A DNA stretch of 35,361 nt, from NCBI GenBank assembly GCA_903892515.1, contig CAITIS010000009.1, positions 1 to 35,361 of the forward strand. The letters are read 5' to 3'. This document shows, one piece after another, positions 1 to 6,906 of this stretch (position 1 is its first letter; each line of letters opens with the position of its first letter). The notes under the pieces were generated by a model. That model was not told the DNA's origin. It searched no databases and saw nothing but the letters and a program-made list of their open reading frames with translations. The stretch comes from an uncultured Planctomycetota bacterium. GTDB taxonomy: Bacteria; Planctomycetota; Phycisphaerae; SM23-33. Position numbers and translations under genes: made by a program.

Positions 1-11
1 GCAGGCCTTAT

Positions 12-38
12 CATGGTCACGCGAACAGCGTGACCATG
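12..38. repeat. Dispersed hairpin repeat, copy 1
   Basis: Perfect inverted repeat with 11-bp stem CATGGTCACGC and loop GAACA, followed by CCACCC. An identical copy with the same flank lies at 23331-23357. It belongs to the group of hairpins bounded by CATGG and CCATG that recur across this window. Confidence 0.85.
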
Positions 39-90
39 CCACCCAGATAAAGACAAGGTGACCGTGCCACCCGAGCAGTATCCCAGTCGC

Positions 91-111
91 GCTTCCCGCT
101 TCCCGCTTCCC
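91..111. repeat. Three tandem 7-mers GCTTCCC
   Basis: Three perfect head-to-tail copies of GCTTCCC. On the other strand this reads GGGAAGC, the same G-rich 7-mer family found after rsmG, around 10158-10268 and after the STAS gene. Confidence 0.8.
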
Positions 112-143
112 AACTTTTTCTTAGATTCTTTCCATTTCCAAGC

Positions 144-172
144 TTGATGAAATCGCAATTCGTGGCTAACAT
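144..172 (+). promoter_or_regulatory. Promoter of the sigma factor gene
   Basis: TTGATG (144-149), a 17-nt spacer and TAACAT (167-172) give a good sigma-70-type promoter with a start near 179. A palindrome with stem GCTAAC and loop ATGTT (165-181) overlaps the -10 box and could be an operator. The predicted leader of about 43 nt supports the ATG at 222 and argues against earlier in-frame starts at 144/147. Confidence 0.5.
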
Positions 173-221
173 GTTGTTAGCTAGAGTAGTTCCCGCCATA
201 CAAACTCTAAGGGAGTCTCGC

Positions 222-1883
222 ATGGGTGATTACCTCAATCAACCCATGGCGGAGCTGGCCAAAGAATTAGCCGCTGGTTTGCTTCGCCTGCGAAAAGGGT
301 ACGTGGACGCCGCCGAGGCATTCCTTCGAATCCTCGAGCCATCCTTGGAATATCCCTACGAACTGGTGGTTTACCGCCTCACCGGTTACCGTCCGCGCTG
401 CCTGCCGGTGAATCTCTCGGGCCAGTCGCTGCGCCACGACTTGGCGCAGCTCATCCTCCACCTGTGCGACAGCTTTGACCTGCCGGCCGATGCCTACGGC
501 GAACCTGCCTACGAGTTGCCGGCGCTGGCAGAGCAGTTCAAGGTCTCGACCAAGACCGTGCAGCGCTGGCGCAGCCGGGGGCTCGTCGCCCGCAAACTCG
601 TCTTCGAGCCGGGCAAGAAGCGCCTGGCCTTTCTCAAGAGTTCGCTCGACGCCTTCGCCGAAAAGGAGCAGCTCAATCTCAGCCGGGCCACCCAATTCAG
701 CCAGCTCAGCGAGCAGGAGCGGCAGGAGATCATCGACCGCGCCCGCCGAATTGTGCAGCGCACCGATTGCTGCCTGAACGAGGTCAGCAAGCACCTGGCC
801 AAGCGGACCGGCAGGGCGGTCGAGACGATCCGCTACAGCATCCGCAACCACGATCGCGACAATCCGCGGCAGGCAGTGCTGCCGGCCCCGCCCCCGCCCA
901 TCGACGAAGTCGCCCGCGAAGCCATCTATCGCTGCTTCCTCCAGGGCGTCAGCGTGCCGACGCTGGCCCTGCGCTACGCCCGCACGCGCGGCAGCATGTA
1001 CCGCGTCATCAACGAGGAGCGGGCCAGGCAACTCCAGCTGCGAAGCATCGAGTACGTGTACAACCCGCTCTTCGACCTGCCTGGCTGCGAGGACACGATC
1101 CTGGGCGAGATCCCTGCTTCGCCAGCCGACGCCGTGGCCCAGCCGCGGGCGCCGGAAGACCTGCCGCCCTACTTAAAGAGCCTGTACGGCCATCCGCTGC
1201 TCTCGCCGGCCCAGGAGCAGGCGCTGTTTCGCCGGCTGAATTATCTGAAGTTCAAGGCCGATCAGCTGCGCAAAAGGCTCGACCCGGCGCGGGTGCAGGC
1301 CGGGGTGTTGCGGCAGATCGAGCGGATGCTCATCCAGGCTGATGCCGTGAAGAACCAGATCGTCCGGGCGAATCTCCGGCTGGTGGTTTCCATCGCCAAG
1401 CGGCACGTGGCCCGGGCGACGCAGGACCTGTTCGAGTTAATCAGCGACGGCAACGTCACGCTCCTAAAGGCCGTGGAGAAGTTCGACTACTCGCGCGGCT
1501 TTAAGTTCTCGACGTACGCGTCTTGGGCGACCATCAAAAACTTCGCCCGCACGGTGCCCAGGGAGCGTTACCTGCTGGACAAGTTCGTCACCGGCCACGA
1601 GCAGATCATCGACTTGGTCGGCGTGTCGGAGAAGTACGACCCCAAGGCCGCTCCGCCCTCAGACCTGCGCGACTCGCTGCAAGTGGTGCTGGCGCAGCTC
1701 TCACCACGCGAACGCGGCATCATCGTCGGCCACTTCGGACTCAACGACGAACAGCGGCCAGCGACGCTGGAGGACCTTAGCCATTCGATGGGCATCTCCA
1801 AGGAACGCGTCCGCCAGATCGAACATCGCGCCATGGAAAAGCTTCGCGAGATGCTCGGGCCGGTGCAGGCTGATTTGTGGTAG
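222..1883 (+). CDS. Sigma-70 family RNA polymerase sigma factor with N-terminal helix-turn-helix extension
   Basis: A 553-aa sigma-70 factor that would direct RNA polymerase to a promoter class. The C-terminal half carries a region 1.2-like segment (about 314-351), region 2 (about 377-450, with NLRLVVSIAKRH, DLFELISDGN and KFSTYASW) and region 4 (about 491-545, LSPRERGII to SKERVRQIEHRAMEKLR). Region 3 is very short and region 2.4 departs from RpoD. The first 310 residues are not sigma-like: they hold a clear MerR-like helix-turn-helix (about 99-126, STKTVQRWRSRGLV) and two further probable helix-turn-helix units (about 185-210 and 241-272). The ATG at 222 was chosen because AAGGGAG lies 6 nt upstream and a promoter sits at 144-172. 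The gene converges on the small membrane protein gene. Sigma identity is certain; its regulon is unknown. It is probably not the primary sigma factor, given the altered region 2.4. Confidence 0.9.
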   Translation: MGDYLNQPMAELAKELAAGLLRLRKGYVDAAEAFLRILEPSLEYPYELVVYRLTGYRPRCLPVNLSGQSLRHDLAQLILHLCDSFDLPADAYGEPAYELPALAEQFKVSTKTVQRWRSRGLVARKLVFEPGKKRLAFLKSSLDAFAEKEQLNLSRATQFSQLSEQERQEIIDRARRIVQRTDCCLNEVSKHLAKRTGRAVETIRYSIRNHDRDNPRQAVLPAPPPPIDEVAREAIYRCFLQGVSVPTLALRYARTRGSMYRVINEERARQLQLRSIEYVYNPLFDLPGCEDTILGEIPASPADAVAQPRAPEDLPPYLKSLYGHPLLSPAQEQALFRRLNYLKFKADQLRKRLDPARVQAGVLRQIERMLIQADAVKNQIVRANLRLVVSIAKRHVARATQDLFELISDGNVTLLKAVEKFDYSRGFKFSTYASWATIKNFARTVPRERYLLDKFVTGHEQIIDLVGVSEKYDPKAAPPSDLRDSLQVVLAQLSPRERGIIVGHFGLNDEQRPATLEDLSHSMGISKERVRQIEHRAMEKLREMLGPVQADLW

Positions 1884-1914
1884 CGGGCCGAGTTGGATTG
1901 CGGCGTGGCTGTGC

Positions 1915-1993
1915 CATGGCCGTCTCGGCCATGTGTGTCATGGGCGTCTCGCCCATGCGAACTTAAGAACAATCCACGGGCGAGACGCCCGTG
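1915..1993. repeat. Three hairpins with TCT/AGA loop between convergent genes
   Basis: Stem CATGGCCG, loop TCT (1915-1933); stem CATGGGCG, loop TCT (1939-1957); stem CACGGGCG, loop AGA (1975-1993, opposite orientation). All three stems pair perfectly and the last is followed by CCACG. They lie between two convergent genes and may act as a bidirectional terminator, but no T tract follows them. Confidence 0.75.
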
Positions 1994-2003
1994 CCACGCT
2001 ACA

Positions 2004-2507
2004 TTACTTCCGCGGCGGGCCGAAGAGCAGCATTCCGCAGGCCAGCAATCCCAGCGACAGCCCCAGCAGGCACAGCCGCGTCGAGCCGTCGTCTAGCCAC
2101 TTGCCGCAGTAGTACACCGGGTCCTGCGGAATCTTCGGTGGCTCCTTGGCCGTATCGAGCAGCTTCTTGGGCACGTACGAGAGTGGACGATTGGGGTCGC
2201 CCACGTCCAGCTCAGTTCCGCCGGTGAGGCGGTAGTTGGCCTGCCGCATCAGCAGTCGCGACGCCAGCACGGGGTCGGATTGAATCGAGGTAATCAGCCG
2301 CTCGTTGTAGGTCGAGAGCTTCTGGTCGCAATCGAGTTGCCGGGCCAGCGTCTGCTTCTGGATCTGCAGCTCCGTCAGGTCGACGTACTCAGGCAGCAGC
2401 ACGATCACGCCCAGCGTGCTCAAGCCGGCCACCACGAACAGAAGAAAGCCCGCCGCCCGCGTGAAGGGCGACATGCACCTGCCGGAATCACTGTTCGACT
2501 CTGCCAT
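2004..2507 (-). CDS. Small membrane protein with two transmembrane segments
   Basis: A 167-aa protein of unknown function. A hydrophobic helix near residues 17-39 (AAGFLLFVVAGLSTLGVIVL) is followed by a probable coiled-coil stretch (LTELQIQKQTLARQLDCDQKL), a soluble part, and a second hydrophobic helix (LCLLGLSLGLLACGMLLF) just before the basic C-terminus. The first helix plus coiled coil recalls the divisome proteins FtsB/DivIC, but those have one transmembrane helix, so this resemblance is weak. The ATG at 2507 is preferred over an upstream GTG at 2531 because AAGGACGG precedes it by about 5 nt. It lies 90 bp downstream of the S41 peptidase gene on the same strand and has a plausible promoter of its own. 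Confidence 0.7.
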   Translation of the reverse strand: MAESNSDSGRCMSPFTRAAGFLLFVVAGLSTLGVIVLLPEYVDLTELQIQKQTLARQLDCDQKLSTYNERLITSIQSDPVLASRLLMRQANYRLTGGTELDVGDPNRPLSYVPKKLLDTAKEPPKIPQDPVYYCGKWLDDGSTRLCLLGLSLGLLACGMLLFGPPRK

Positions 2508-2567
2508 AACCGTCCTTGGTTCTGAGGCCACAACTGGCGCTTATCTTCTTATCGGCTCGCTGGCGGA

Positions 2568-2595
2568 ATTGTATCCAGCCGCTCCGCCATTGCCA
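2568..2595 (-). promoter_or_regulatory. Promoter of the small membrane protein gene
   Basis: On the minus strand TGGCAA, a 16-nt spacer and TACAAT. It lies in the 90-bp gap between the S41 peptidase stop and the next gene and would start transcription near 2561. Confidence 0.35.
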
Positions 2596-2596
2596 G

Positions 2597-5221
2597 CTAG
2601 TTCTGTCCGAGCAACTGCAACCGCAGCAGCAGCAGGCTGGTCTGGAGCTGCAGGTCGTTGTCCAGCTGCTGGGCCAGGAGGTCGCTCTGCTGCTCTTGCT
2701 CGATCGACTTGACTAGGTCGGTCTTGTTGCGAATCTTGGCCCAGCGGTTCGTCTGGCGCGAGGTCACTTCCACGTCCACGTCGGGATCGACGCCCCAGAC
2801 GGTCGAGCCGTTGGTGCGGTGCAGGCATCGGCCATGAGGCAGGTAGTAGTACGCCGTGGTCAGCTTCAGCCTGGCTCGCTTGAGCTTGAGAGGGATCAGC
2901 CGCTGCACGCTGCCCTTGCCGTAGCTGCGCTGGCCGACGATCGTGCCGCGCCCCAGGTCCTTGAACGCGCCGCTGAGAATCTCCGCGGCCGAGGCGCTGG
3001 ACTTGTTCACCATCACCACCACGTTCTCGTCCTGGAACTCGCCGGCGCTGGTGGCCGACTTCTCTTCTTCGGCGACGTTGCGGCCCTTGGTGCGGACGAT
3101 CAGCCCTTGCTTGATGAAGTCGTCGGCGATCTCGACGGCCGTGGTCAGCAGCCCGCCGGGATTGAAGCGCAGGTCCAGGATCAAGCCCTTGGCGCCCTGC
3201 TGGCGCAGCGTGCGTAATGCCTGCTTCATTTCGTCGGTGGAGTCCTGCGTGAACTGCGACAGGTCGATGTACCCGATCTTGTGCTCGGGGTCGATCATGT
3301 AGTCCCACTTGCCATCGCTCAGACGGCGCCAGCCCTTGACGGTCTCCATGTGGATCTCGTCGCGTTCGACGGTCACGTCGAAGGGCTTGACCATGCCGGC
3401 CCGCTGAATGAGCAGCGTGACCTTGGTGTGACGCGGGCCGGTGATCATCTTGACGACCTTGTCGACGGGCAGCATTTTCGTATCGGTGCCGTCGACCGTC
3501 AGGATGAAGTCGCCCGCCAGCATTCCGGCGCGGAAGGCCGGTGTGTCGGGCAGGGGCGTGACGACCTCGACGGCCTTGCCCAGCTCCTTGGTGATCTGCA
3601 CGCCGATGCCGTAGAAGGAGCCCATCGTCCGCTTCTGGAAGTCGTCTTCCTCGTACGGCCAGACCATCGAACTGAACAGGTCCAGCTCGCTGCACATGCC
3701 CTCGGCGAATTCCATGTCGATCACTTCGGGCGGCAGGCGGAGGCTTTGGTAATTCAGGTCCAGCATGCGATTGAGCGACTGGGCCAGGTCGAGCTGGTCC
3801 ACCGCCTCTTTCTCGTTGATCTGGTCGATCTGCTTCTGCACGCCGTCGATGAAGGCCTGGCGCTTCGTGTCGTCCTTGAGGCTGGGGAAGGAATAACCGG
3901 CCTCGGGCGTCTCGGCCAGCACCTTCAAGGCCTTCAGCGCCGTCAGCGTCATCTTGCGATAGTTGGGGTTCTCGACGTAGGCATTGTTGATCTGGCTGAT
4001 GGCGCTCAAAATCATCTTGGCGTCAACGCCGGTGATCATCTCTCGCCAGCGCGGCATGTCGGCGTTGCCGTCTTCTTCCTCGACGCCTTCCTCGCCGGTC
4101 ACCGGGGCGGGCTTGCTAGTGGCGGCGGGGGCCGAGGCCGGGCCCGAAGCCGGGCCGCTGGCAGGCTTGGGCGGCTCGCCATACAGGCTGATCACGCGGA
4201 CGTGCTGGTTGATCTTCTTGAGGATTTCCTGGTAGTCGGTGTTGTCGTGGTCGAGGTCGGTCAGGCCCGCATGCCCATAGATGAACATCGCGTCCATCCA
4301 CTTGCCCTGCTTGAGCAATTCCTGGCCGCGTTTCTCGGCCTGGGCGATGACATCCTTTACCCACGGCTGCTGCAAGAAGGCAGGCGTGTTGTTGAATACT
4401 TCCTTGGCCTGGCGGGCGTGCGTCAAGGCCAGGGCGGTGGGGTCCTTGCTCACCAGCACGCTCAGGTCGATCAGGCCGTCCTGTACCTTCTCCGAAGCCC
4501 GCATCACCCGGCTCCAGTCGCGCGGCAATTCCGCGTGCTCCCAGGCTTGACGATAGGCCGCCATGCTCTGCTGCAAGTCCTTGCAGGTGTCCTTGAAGGC
4601 CTCGCTCCAATCGCCCAGGTTTTCGGCCCCGGCGGCCTGGAGGTCCTTCAGCTTTTCGCCGGCCTTGTCGACGTGGCTCAAGGCCGACTCGCGGATCTCG
4701 GCCGGTTGAGAGGTCGAGTTGTTGCTCAGCAACCGATCGGCCGCGACGAAATCATCGGCCAGCAATTCAACCGAGTGGAACAGCTTGTCGCTCAGACCGT
4801 CCTTGGTCAACTGCTCCTGGTAGCTCTGCACCAGCCCGGCCAGGCGCACGCGTCGCTCCGCCGCCTGAAGATCGCTGTCGCGTTCCTCATCGGCCTGGTC
4901 GCGCGCGGACAGGTACTTTTCGGTCAGGGCCTTGGCCTGCGCGACGGCATCGTCGGGTTGTTCGACCTGGCCGAGCAGATCCAGCCCGGCCTTGAAGTCG
5001 CCCTTGAGCAGCGCGGCGAAGGCAGCCTTCTTCGTGGCCTCGGCGTCGGAGGTCACTTGGCTTGTCGGTTCCGTAGCAGCGGCGGAAGCGGGCTCCTGCG
5101 GCATGGTGGCAACCGGCATGGTGTCGGGGGCCGAAGCAGGGAGGGTGGTCGTTTGGGCCGGCGCAGCCACAGCCAGCCAGGCCCACAAGGTCCAGAGCGT
5201 CAAAACGCGAGTCAACTTCAC
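2597..5221 (-). CDS. Secreted carboxyl-terminal processing peptidase (S41, PDZ)
   Basis: An 874-aa serine protease of the CtpA/Prc family, which cut exported proteins near their C-termini using a Ser-Lys dyad. The N-terminus is a signal peptide (LTLWTLWAWLAVAAPAQ). A long, mostly helical, Ala/Gln-rich region (about 40-340) and an acidic Pro/Ala linker (about 350-385) precede the protease. A PDZ domain lies at about 530-625 (GIGVQI loop) and the S41 core at about 640-790 with LDLRFNPGGLL. The dyad is probably Ser744 (in SSASAAE) and Lys769 (in SYGKGSVQ), the usual 25 residues apart. The GTG at 5221 is chosen because AGGAG sits 6 nt upstream and the signal peptide then begins the protein; the earlier in-frame ATG would add 18 residues. 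It is longer than most CtpA proteins because of the N-terminal region. The substrate is unknown. Confidence 0.93.
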   Translation of the reverse strand: MKLTRVLTLWTLWAWLAVAAPAQTTTLPASAPDTMPVATMPQEPASAAATEPTSQVTSDAEATKKAAFAALLKGDFKAGLDLLGQVEQPDDAVAQAKALTEKYLSARDQADEERDSDLQAAERRVRLAGLVQSYQEQLTKDGLSDKLFHSVELLADDFVAADRLLSNNSTSQPAEIRESALSHVDKAGEKLKDLQAAGAENLGDWSEAFKDTCKDLQQSMAAYRQAWEHAELPRDWSRVMRASEKVQDGLIDLSVLVSKDPTALALTHARQAKEVFNNTPAFLQQPWVKDVIAQAEKRGQELLKQGKWMDAMFIYGHAGLTDLDHDNTDYQEILKKINQHVRVISLYGEPPKPASGPASGPASAPAATSKPAPVTGEEGVEEEDGNADMPRWREMITGVDAKMILSAISQINNAYVENPNYRKMTLTALKALKVLAETPEAGYSFPSLKDDTKRQAFIDGVQKQIDQINEKEAVDQLDLAQSLNRMLDLNYQSLRLPPEVIDMEFAEGMCSELDLFSSMVWPYEEDDFQKRTMGSFYGIGVQITKELGKAVEVVTPLPDTPAFRAGMLAGDFILTVDGTDTKMLPVDKVVKMITGPRHTKVTLLIQRAGMVKPFDVTVERDEIHMETVKGWRRLSDGKWDYMIDPEHKIGYIDLSQFTQDSTDEMKQALRTLRQQGAKGLILDLRFNPGGLLTTAVEIADDFIKQGLIVRTKGRNVAEEEKSATSAGEFQDENVVVMVNKSSASAAEILSGAFKDLGRGTIVGQRSYGKGSVQRLIPLKLKRARLKLTTAYYYLPHGRCLHRTNGSTVWGVDPDVDVEVTSRQTNRWAKIRNKTDLVKSIEQEQQSDLLAQQLDNDLQLQTSLLLLRLQLLGQN

Positions 5222-5280
5222 TTGGCTCTCCTGAGGAAGAGGAACACTCAGCCGGTTTGTGCCCCGGCAAGGCAATGCTC

Positions 5281-5310
5281 ATTCTACTGTCCACACCGGC
5301 CCTATGGCAA
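5281..5310 (-). promoter_or_regulatory. Promoter of the S41 peptidase gene
   Basis: On the minus strand TTGCCA, an 18-nt spacer and TAGAAT, giving a start near 5274 and a leader of about 53 nt. It lies in the divergent intergenic region shared with the gene at 5392. Confidence 0.45.
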
Positions 5311-5391
5311 ATACGCGGGCGCGGAGCACGCTATAGTTTATCGGTACTTTTGGCCCGTGCGGCCACAAACCTGACATGGTACAATACGCTC

Positions 5392-5703
5392 ATGAACGAG
5401 CCATCGGCCAATGGATTACAGCCCTGTTTGGGTTGCGAATTCTTTCAGCGCGACGAGGCAGGGCGGATCAGCTTCCTCTGCGATCCTTTCACCAACGTGA
5501 AAGATACCTCGTGCCTGATGAAGTGGCAGCTTATCAAGATCAACCAAATGGTCGATGCCTACCAGACCACGCTTCGCTACTACGAAAAGCTCGCCCCCAT
5601 GCAGGACCGCCTGTTCAAGGCGATGGAACGCGAACTGGAAGACATGGACGAGACCGAGCGCTGGAAACAGCCTGAGGATGATGACGACGACGAGAAGCCA
5701 TAG
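5392..5703 (+). CDS. Small four-cysteine protein, function unknown
   Basis: A 103-aa protein that I do not recognise. Four cysteines (12, 15, 30, 41; C-X2-C, X14, C, X10, C) suggest a zinc or iron-sulfur site. The middle is helical (KINQMVDAYQTTLRYYEKLAPMQ and on) and the C-terminus is very acidic, ending in a run of Asp and Glu. The ATG at 5392 lacks a Shine-Dalgarno sequence but has TACAAT six nt upstream, so the mRNA may be leaderless. Its 3' end overlaps the likely rsmG start by about 23 nt, which suggests translational coupling with that 16S rRNA methyltransferase gene. Confidence 0.75.
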   Translation: MNEPSANGLQPCLGCEFFQRDEAGRISFLCDPFTNVKDTSCLMKWQLIKINQMVDAYQTTLRYYEKLAPMQDRLFKAMERELEDMDETERWKQPEDDDDDEKP

Positions 5704-6646
5704 CGGCGACTCCGACGCGCCCTCGGCCCATTTCCCCAGCGCCAGAACGTTCTGGTCTTGCTGTGGCCTGCCCGCCGACCGGCTCGACCAATTCATCACC
5801 CTCATCGAGCGATATCGCCAACTCATCAGCGACGGCAACCGCATCACCAGCCTGGTGGCCGAAGATTCCCTCGGGGACTTTGACACCAAGCACGTGTGCG
5901 ACAGTCTGGCCGTGCTGCGGGCGTTTCCGGGTTTGCTGGGGGCGCCATGGTCAGCCCGTGGTGTGGGCTGGCCATGCGACCAACGCTCAGGCATGGCCAG
6001 GCTAAACGACAGCCTGACCATGGCACCCGACCCAGAGCGTGCCGCGGCCAGCAGGGGTGCCGTGGCCGCGGTGTCCAGCGGCCAGGCGGACACGACCACA
6101 GCCGAGGGCGGCTGTGCCACGAAAGAAAAAAGCGAAACGCCGGCTCGTGAGACGCCGATGCGCGTGGCGGATCTGGGCAGTGGGGCGGGGCTGCCGGGGA
6201 TCGTGCTGGCGCTGGCCCTGCCGCAGCTTTCGCTGACGGCCATCGAGCCCAACCACAAGAAGGCCGAGTTTCTGGCCAGGGCGATGCGGGAATTGGGGCT
6301 GGCTGGCCGGGCTAGTGTGGTGACGAAACCGGGTCGGGAACTGGGGCGAGATTTGGCCTTTGCCGGCGAGTACGACGTGGTGCTGGCCCGGGCGGTGAGT
6401 TCAGCCGACAAACTCATCACCGAGTGCCGCCGCCTGGTCTCGCCGGGTGGGTGCATGATCTTCTACAAGACGCCCGCCGCCGTGCAGGCAGAACTTCCCC
6501 TCGCCCAGCGTGAGGCCAGGAAGCACAAACTGGAACTGACCGTAAGCGAGATCGTGGAACTGCCCGCCGATGCGGGGGCCAGGCAATTCATCTTGTTACG
6601 GAAGCCGGAATCGGGAAACGGAAATCGGGAATCGGGAAGCTGGTAG
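5681..6646 (+). CDS. rsmG: 16S rRNA (guanine-N7) methyltransferase RsmG with a repeat-derived insert
   Basis: RsmG methylates G527 of 16S rRNA (E. coli numbering) using S-adenosylmethionine. The N-terminal part (ERYRQLISDGNRITSLV, then HVCDSLAVLRAFPGLL) and the SAM motif (RVADLGSGAGLPGI, about 161-175), followed by AIEPNHKKAEFLARA and VVLARAVSSADKL, are typical. The family is usually 205-250 aa; this one is 321 aa. About 73 extra residues (87-159, nt 5939-6157) sit between the N-terminal helices and the SAM motif, exactly where most homologues run on directly. That insert is made of four dispersed hairpin repeats in an open frame. The last 13 residues are encoded by G-rich 7-mers that also supply the stop. 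The start is uncertain (ATG at 5678 or 5681, overlapping the previous gene). No frameshift is visible, but activity cannot be judged from sequence. Confidence 0.88.
   Translation: MTTTRSHSGDSDAPSAHFPSARTFWSCCGLPADRLDQFITLIERYRQLISDGNRITSLVAEDSLGDFDTKHVCDSLAVLRAFPGLLGAPWSARGVGWPCDQRSGMARLNDSLTMAPDPERAAASRGAVAAVSSGQADTTTAEGGCATKEKSETPARETPMRVADLGSGAGLPGIVLALALPQLSLTAIEPNHKKAEFLARAMRELGLAGRASVVTKPGRELGRDLAFAGEYDVVLARAVSSADKLITECRRLVSPGGCMIFYKTPAAVQAELPLAQREARKHKLELTVSEIVELPADAGARQFILLRKPESGNGNRESGSW
5939..6157. repeat. Hairpin-repeat cluster inserted in frame in rsmG
   Basis: About 219 bp, a multiple of three. It holds four hairpins: stem CATGGTCAGCCC with one wobble, loop GTGGTGT (5946-5976); stem CATGGCCAGGCT with one wobble, loop AAACGAC (5992-6022, followed by GCACCC); stem TGGCCGC, loop GGTGTCCA (6063-6084); stem CACAGCCG, loop AGGG (6097-6116). 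The third is found inverted at 30970-30993 and the fourth recurs at 19025, 19063, 19102, 23253 and 23379. Confidence 0.85.
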
Positions 6647-6803
6647 GGTCCGCAGGTTCGCGAGCGATGTTGCGAGCGGTTCTGTGGACGGGAGGAGATT
6701 CGGTGGGGCTCATCGCTTCGCTCTTCGGCCCACCCTACTGAAGCCGGAAGCCGTAATCGGGAATCGGGAAGCGGGAGTAGGGAATCGGTATTTGGGAATC
6801 GGG
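6609..6803. repeat. Degenerate GGGAATC-type 7-mers and a hairpin after rsmG
   Basis: GGGAATC/GGGAAGC units run through the end of rsmG (6609-6640) and again at 6756-6803. Between them, 6648-6689 is an imperfect inverted repeat beginning GTCCGCAGGTTC and ending GGTTCTGTGGAC, related to the hairpin at 31028-31071. No gene is seen between rsmG and argS. Confidence 0.7.
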
Positions 6804-6806
6804 TGC

Positions 6807-6861
6807 CACGGCTGCGGTGCTTGCAGCCGTGCGGACACACCTGCAAGACGCCGCAGGTGTG
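6807..6861. repeat. Two adjacent hairpins downstream of argS
   Basis: Stem CACGGCTGC, loop GGTGCTT (6807-6831) and stem CACACCTGC, loop AAGACGCC (6836-6861), both perfect. The pair is preceded by GGTGC and followed by GCACCCC, the flank shared with other hairpins in the window. Confidence 0.8.
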
Positions 6862-6870
6862 GCACCCCTT

Positions 6871-6896
6871 CTCCGACCTCTGGCCTCTGACCTCGG
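6871..6896. repeat. 7-bp tandem repeat at the argS 3' end
   Basis: Read on the argS strand, degenerate GAGGTCA/GAGGCCA 7-mers begin about 11 nt after the argS stop codon. The same units open the array at 35111-35174. Confidence 0.6.
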
Positions 6897-6906
6897 CCCT
6901 GCTTCT

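Noticed and set aside
144..221. Earlier start (TTG at 144 or ATG at 147) for the sigma factor
   Set aside because: This stretch contains the likely promoter, and AAGGGAG lies at the right distance only for the ATG at 222.
2004..2507. FtsB/DivIC division protein
   Set aside because: The helix plus coiled coil is suggestive, but a second transmembrane segment at the C-terminus and lack of division genes nearby make the name unsafe.
3281..5374. A 697-codon open frame on the plus strand opposite the S41 peptidase gene
   Set aside because: It is antisense to a gene with clear signal peptide, PDZ and protease motifs; its translation is low-complexity and typical of the opposite frame of a GC-rich gene.
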